A DNA stretch of 64,000 nt from Tetrapyrgos nigripes (lineage: Eukaryota > Basidiomycota > Agaricomycetes > Agaricales > Campanellaceae): positions 930,001-994,000 of the forward strand of contig JAACJM010000007.1 of assembly GCA_013368315.1 (NCBI GenBank), written 5' to 3'. The position numbers and the translations under genes were made by a program. This document shows, piece by piece, positions 58,598-64,000 of this stretch. Position 1 is the stretch's first letter. Every line of letters starts with the position of its first letter. Below the pieces are notes generated by a model that was given only the letters and a program-made list of their open reading frames with translations, was not told the origin of the DNA and did not search any database.

Positions 58598-59435
58598 CGT
58601 CGTCGGGCAGTGAGTCGGGGTTGAAGACGGTAAAGTCAACGAAAGGGTCCTGAATAGAACAAGACAAGAACAAGCCCGAAATTAACAGGACTCTGAAGGG
58701 TCAAGACACTTATTAGACGGCCTGTTCAACATCCCTTGAAGTTCTGAAACTGAGACATGTATGATGTCTGTGCGCGAAAATGATGATACTCGGTAAGGCG
58801 TCGTTCATAAGACAACGACCCTAACAAAATAAACCCAAGGCCGCCACAACGGAACGGGTCGACGGATCTCTGGTGTCACTACACAAAGTGAAAGGAGGCT
58901 GGTCAACAATGGTATAAAACTGGAGAAGGAGAAAACATGAGATCGTACGTAGTATTCTTCAGAATTAGGCTCTGTAACAAAGACTCGTGTTCACCTGTAA
59001 AAAATCAATTCGCTGCAATAAGTTTCTCAAGTGGAGAATGGAGTCTTACGTTTACCTTCGCGTTTGGTCGCCTTGGATCACATATCATGGATAGACTAGA
59101 CGGGCCCGAAACAGTCACGGACCCGAAACAGTCAGGGACCATTAGTGTTTAGTGTTTATCGTGGTTGAACGAGTTTGCTCGCCACTTACAGGTGAAATTC
59201 AAGGCTGCATATGTAGTATATGCTGAATACAGATCACGGATCCGAGTTTCTCAGTGATTCATATTGAAAGTAATCTATAAAACACTCGAATCAGTTAGGC
59301 TGGTTGAGTATTAGACTCAGCTGTACATAGCTAAAAAAAAGTACTTACCAAGAAACAGATAGGCCTATTTAATAATACATAGCATTTGGAAGCCTCATTT
59401 TCACCCCGAAAAATTGCTCGAGGCGAACTCTACAT

Positions 59436-59526
59436 TGGACACAATGGAAATTGAACCCAGCACCCCTCGCATAGTAACTTCTTAATCAGAAAGCAGATGC
59501 TAAGCAAATGTGATAATGGATAGGCC
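59436..59526 (-). repeat. tRNA-Ala-like relic, copy 2
   Basis: The minus strand keeps ATTATCACATTTGCTTAGCA with the AGC anticodon, an intron-like insert, CTGGGTTCAATT and TGTGTCCA. The T stem is broken (CTGGG against TCCAT) and the 5' acceptor strand is lost. It is a decayed paralogue of 57677-57786. A third 5' fragment (GGTTATCACATCCACTT on the minus strand) lies at about 59951-59983. Confidence 0.6.
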
Positions 59527-59983
59527 GAAGGAGGAAGAGAAAGGGAGTAAGAGCAAGAAAGAAGAATGGTGGAAAGGCAGGAGCAGAGAAGAGACCGACG
59601 ATCGTTTCAAATTTCTTTATTTGACTCCACCCTTTAACGTTGATCGGCGGGGGTGCCACAATACTTTTTCATTGCCCTGCGCTTACTAAGGCTACGAGTC
59701 GCGTTGCAGTTTGAGGACATTGATGAAAAGGCGGAGGCAGAGTGTGGAGTTGAGTGCGAACAGAACAGGAGCCGAATCTGTCTTTGAGAGCTCGAGTTAG
59801 AACATAGACACTGGACGAAGAGGTGACCGTTCGGAGAACCTCTTCGGAAACTGACCAAAACATTAAGGCTCAAAGACGCGAAGGCTACTTATGGATAAAA
59901 TGGAATTCGGTCTCACGCAAAACAGGAAAACAGGATCAATTGACCATGTAAAGTGGATGTGATAACCGAATACTCCATGTGCC

Positions 59984-60974
59984 TACTGTAGTCCTGGGAG
60001 AAGAAGCGTATGGTCGTAATGTCAGTGGGAACATGGTAATAGACGGGGGAAGGATACTTAAAATGTAGGGGAGATGAAGAAAAGAACAAGCAACGGAGGC
60101 GACAGTAATGTCAAGTTCCGCCCGCCGATCGCGATCATGAGGATTTTCAATTACGGGGATAGCCACCGTACCCCAGCGAAAGCATTCGAGAACAGTAGAC
60201 TGTGGAGTATTTCAGCTGGCAGCCAAACGAGCTAGGTATCGATGGGGTAGAGCCCTTGAACTACGCGCTTGTACTCCGAGACCCAGAGCCTTTGCGTGGA
60301 AAAAAACTGCGCCATATCAACCAGTTTTTCTTCATGTACTACAAAGTACGTCTATGAGGGAATAAAGACAGGTAGTGGTCTCGTGTTGTGTTTCATAGCC
60401 CTTTGAGGAGAACAGAGCAGGGAAAGGCATACATTATTACTTGTTGAAGCAGTTCGACGTTAACTTTGCAATTTGCAATTTGAAACCGAGCGCAGAGAAA
60501 AAAAGTCCATCTTTTGGGGTACGGTAAGGGTACAGAACCAATTTCCGTAGCTTGAGCGACGACAGCGCACCTTCATAGACGTGACTGCACTGTGACAGAA
60601 AATCAGTAGAATTGGAGTTTGCAAATGGTGCCTGGCAATGGGCGGTGAGATTTACGTATACGTAAGCTTGGTTGGAGAACGATGAGGATTTTGAAAGCTC
60701 CGAGTCGGGATAGATTAGTGGTGTAGAAAGTTGGTTGACCGAAGCGCAAGTTTCCGTCAGAGAGATCGCTACTAAGTAGGACAGAGTTGAAGGGCATGTA
60801 GAGACCCGCTAGCCAACAACACGTCATAGACACACGTACTGGAGCAACCAAATGCAAACGGCGTACGCTTAGCGGAAACCATGTGCCTGACGGGATATTT
60901 ATGCGGGACTCGCGCGAGACTCGTTGAGAGAAATACTTGAGAGTAAACTTCGAGTTCGGGTTACAGAGACGTCG
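59984..60974. other. Stretch without recognisable gene
   Basis: Short open frames only, none with a domain. A 128-codon minus-strand frame at 60603-60989 shows no recognisable features and overlaps the small gene that follows. Confidence 0.35.
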
Positions 60975-61326
60975 ATGCGTGCTTTTCAACTCAAGTTGGG
61001 TTGCAAGCTTTGTTTACCGATAGCGACGTTGCTGTTCCTTGGAAAAATTGGACTAGTTGCCGCGAAACGCCACCCACCATCCTTTGAGTGGATGGATACA
61101 GACGGATACCGGCACCGGGTGACTTCGCGAAGAGAGAAGTTTGTGGCTGTGTTGATTATCACTGCACCCGTGCCCACGAGTAAGTCCGACAATTTCCCGG
61201 TTTCTTTTTCACATCTCTGTGGTTATATCGCTCAGTCTGTTTAGTTCACCTCTGCCAGTTCCTGCCAGCTACTCTCATCTTTTAGATGGAATCACCGCCT
61301 GTACAGGACGACCTCGCTACAGCTGA
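60975..61326 (+). CDS. Possible small secreted protein
   Basis: Starting at ATG 60975 the frame reads MRAFQLKLGCKLCLPIATLL and FLGKIGLVAA, a plausible signal peptide, followed by a charged region SFEWMDTDGYRHRVTSRREK. A GTAAGT donor at 61180 and a TTTTAG acceptor ending at 61285 would join it to exon 2 (NGITACTGRPRYS, stop 61324-61326), giving about 80 residues. Without splicing the frame ends at 61244. No family is recognised, and the gene is uncertain. Confidence 0.35.
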
Positions 61327-61676
61327 CTGCTTGTGACCTACATATCATCAAACCATTCCCGCCCTCCATAAATCTCGCCCCATAGCGTGGTACCCCATGA
61401 CCTCTTCTTACCCCGTAGAGATCAGAAATCGTCTAAGCGGACCGTCATACTGCTCACACGGCCCGTTTGATGCAGAAGAAATTTTATGAAATCGTTCCAA
61501 AGCATTAACAAAAAACATCATGCACCAACATCACCTGCTGTCTTTTGCGAGATTGTATTACGGCGTTGAAGTGTCCCTGAGAGGGCTTCTCCCTTAAAAA
61601 GGACCGGTCTAGGTTGGACGTGCGCGGGTCTTGTCTCTCTTTCCCTGACACCAGCTAGCCTTGACCTACATACGAG

Positions 61677-64000
61677 ATGTCGAAGAGAGCCGTTCCGACA
61701 AATAGTAGGGCTATCATATTGGCGACTTTTGTTGCCTTTGGTGCGTGTTCTTCTCTCTTTTCGTTGTTCTAGAGGTTGCTGACACAACTACTCTTCATTC
61801 AGGTGGTTTCCTTTTTGGATACGATATTGGTGTCATTTCAGTATGTGGTGGACTCTCGGCCTGTGATTGTTGCAGCTAACACATCCTCGTCTGACAGGGA
61901 TGTCTCATCATGGACGACTTTGTTGAACGTTTTGGAGAACAAGCTGCTGATGGTAGCTTCTTCCTGTCGAGTCACAGACAGTCCATCATCACGTCTTTAC
62001 TTTCGGCTGGAACTTTCGTGTAGGTACTCTCCTACCATTGTTTCTCGTGTAACTGACTTTCTTCGTCCTTCTTGCTCATCTTCCCAACTTCGGCATCTCT
62101 ACATCCTCTCTCATCACCTTCATCCACCAGTGGTGCCCTCGGTCAAGCCTTCACCTCTGACAGATTCGGCCGTCGCGGTACAATTCTCATCTGGGCAGCA
62201 ATTTTCACCATAGGCACGGCTATTCAGACTGGTACAGACAGAAGCATAGTACAGATCTCTATTGGAAGGTTTATCGCGGGGTTGGGTGTTGGTGCTATGA
62301 GTGGTGAGTTTTCCGTTGCCATTTCCAAATTCTATCCGGCCTTTCTGGATTTTTTCCCTTCTTTTTCCCACTCTTTGCGCTATCCCTTTTGGGAGAACTT
62401 CGGACATGTCTCCAGGTATTTGTGTGTAGATCCTTGATGGATATGTGGATACGTGAAAATGCGGTCGCGTTGTGGAGGTCGTCGCTGTTTTGCTGCTTGC
62501 TTTTGGATATGTGTGGTGGTACTTGGGTCGTTGGCGCTAGTGTATCTGGATTTCGGATCTTGGTTTGGCTCTTTTCTTCTTCCTTCCTTGACTCTACTCG
62601 TTCCTGTCCCAAATGACAGAGCTAACGGTTATCTTGTTCTCCCTCCTTCATTCTAGCCATCGTCCCTCTCTACAATGGTGAAACAGCTCCCAAGGCTCTT
62701 CGTGGCACTCTCCTTGTGCTTTACCAGCTGCAAATTATCGTTGGGTGCGTTTTTTTCATCCGTATATTATATATCATATCATCCACTTTCAGTCTGTTCT
62801 ACTTTTTTGCCCTCACGCATCGGTCCTGACGCTGTTTGTCCTTCACTATGTACATAGCATCTTCATCTCCTACATCATCGACCTTGGCACCCATTCTATT
62901 AACAATTCCGCATCTTGGCGTATTCCTGTCGGGCTTCAGATGCTTTGGGGGTTGATTTTGTTGTCTGGATTGTTCTTCTTGCCGGAGTCACCGTAAGTTG
63001 TATTTTTCGCGCATACAATCCCATACCTGGGTTAGCTGACGCTCTTTTCCCTTTCCTTCTCGTTCTCTGTTGTTTTCTTCGTCCTTTGCCTACCCACAAA
63101 CCCCTTCAAATCCTAGTCGTCACCTCCTCGGCACCGGCAAACGTGACGAAGCTCGCGCCGTCATCGCGGAACTCAACTCTGTGCCTCTTGATGACCCTCT
63201 CGTCGACGAAACCGTAGACGAATTGCAATACGCCATAAACGCTGAAAACGAGGGAGGTCAAGTCGGCTGGGCGGAATGTTTCTCGACTAGGAACATGCTT
63301 TGGAAGCGAACGGCGAATGGGATGATGTTACAGTTTATTCAACAGTTGAATGGGCAGAACTTTTATTATTATTATGGGGATACGTTTTTCAAGAGTGCGG
63401 GGACTGAGTGAGTTGGAGGTTTCTTTTTTATGTTTGGAAGCAGTTTTCTGATTGGCGTATTTGGTGTGGATTATAATAGGCTGTCGCCGTATGTTATCCA
63501 GACCATCCTCGGAGCTGTGTCTGTTGCTGGGACTGTTCCTGCTTTGGTGATTGTCTCGGTCTCCTAGGCCCATCTTTTGTTTCTGACTGAGGGGTTATTC
63601 ATAGTACCTAATCGAAACTTGGGGCCGTCGTCGCTCCCTTCTAACCGGGTCCATAATGGAAGCCGTTTGTGCTATCATCGTGCGTCCCGTCCCCTCTCTC
63701 ACCTAGTCTTAATACCTACGTGGCTTACTTCGCTTATTGCTTATCCAGGCCGGCCTCGTAGGCCACTTCACCCTCGCACCCAAAGGTACACCTTCCGACC
63801 AACTAACACCTTCGCAAAAATCTGGAGGAGACACGCTTATCGCATTCGCCGTCCTTCATGTGTTTTCGTTCTCGGTATTTTGGGGACCAGTTCCCTGGGT
63901 GTATTTGGGCGAATCGTTCCCGCTAAGGGTGAGGCCTAAAGCCATCGCATTGGGAAGCGCGACAAATTGGCTTTGGAACTTTTTATTGAGTTTCTTTGCG
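61677..64000 (+). CDS. Sugar (hexose) transporter, MFS sugar-porter family, truncated by window end
   Basis: Start ATG 61677 (MSKRAVPTNSRAIILATFVA). Short introns separate exons encoding the sugar-porter hallmarks: GGFLFGYDIGVIS in TM1, DRFGRRG after TM2, GRFIAGLGVGAMS, VPLYNGETAPKALRG, PESP-RHLLGTGKRDEA before the central loop, QQLNGQNFYYYYGD in TM7, IETWGRRRSL, and PVPWVYLGESFPLRVRPKA near the right edge. The last residues visible (NWLWNFLLSFF) belong to TM11, so about 100 residues lie outside the window. The QQLNGQNFYYYYG segment is that of fungal high-affinity hexose transporters at the plasma membrane. Substrate specificity cannot be read directly. Confidence 0.92.

Overview
The window looks like nuclear DNA of a filamentous basidiomycete, most likely an Agaricomycete. 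Coding genes are split by many introns of about 50-70 nt with GT...AG borders. The gene families fit: an A-T-R adenylate-forming reductase, a basidiomycete-type 7-TM protein, an iterative type I polyketide synthase, a medium-chain dehydrogenase and a sugar porter. The rest is dense with fungal transposable elements, including Gypsy chromovirus, tyrosine-recombinase retroelement, hAT, mariner-like and CACTA-like types.

Layout. 1-16.3 kb is a repeat graveyard. It holds a decayed non-LTR retrotransposon end, a Gypsy solo LTR with 5-bp target duplication, several short inverted-repeat elements (two with clear target duplications), arrays of the palindrome TTCAATTGAA, and decayed transposon coding pieces. 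16.4-32.3 kb is the gene island. It contains a 3' remnant of methionine sulfoxide reductase A, the adenylate-forming reductase (minus), a 7-TM protein (plus) and a KS-AT-DH-KR-ACP polyketide synthase (plus). 33-51 kb is a Russian-doll insertion: a 5.0-kb near-perfect palindrome with CACTG ends sits inside the gag of a Gypsy chromovirus, which itself sits inside the RNase H domain of a tyrosine-recombinase retrotransposon. 52.2-54.9 kb is a hAT element with intact ends whose gene lacks the catalytic core and carries a second small element in an intron. 55-64 kb returns to genes: a zinc alcohol/polyol dehydrogenase, a tRNA-Ala-like family with three copies, a tiny secreted cysteine-rich peptide, a doubtful small secreted protein, and a sugar transporter that runs off the right edge.

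How the genes may work together. The polyketide synthase has no enoylreductase and no C-terminal release domain, so an unsaturated, carrier-bound or free acid is the expected product. The reductase 4 kb away has the A-T-R architecture that activates a carboxylic acid and releases it as an aldehyde. A small biosynthetic cluster is therefore plausible, but this is inference. A MITE-like element lies in the intergenic region shared by the reductase and the 7-TM gene, and a relic of the same family lies just beyond the synthase.

The spectacular 800-residue open frames at 42.2-44.7 kb on both strands are products of a 9-bp tandem repeat and are not genes.
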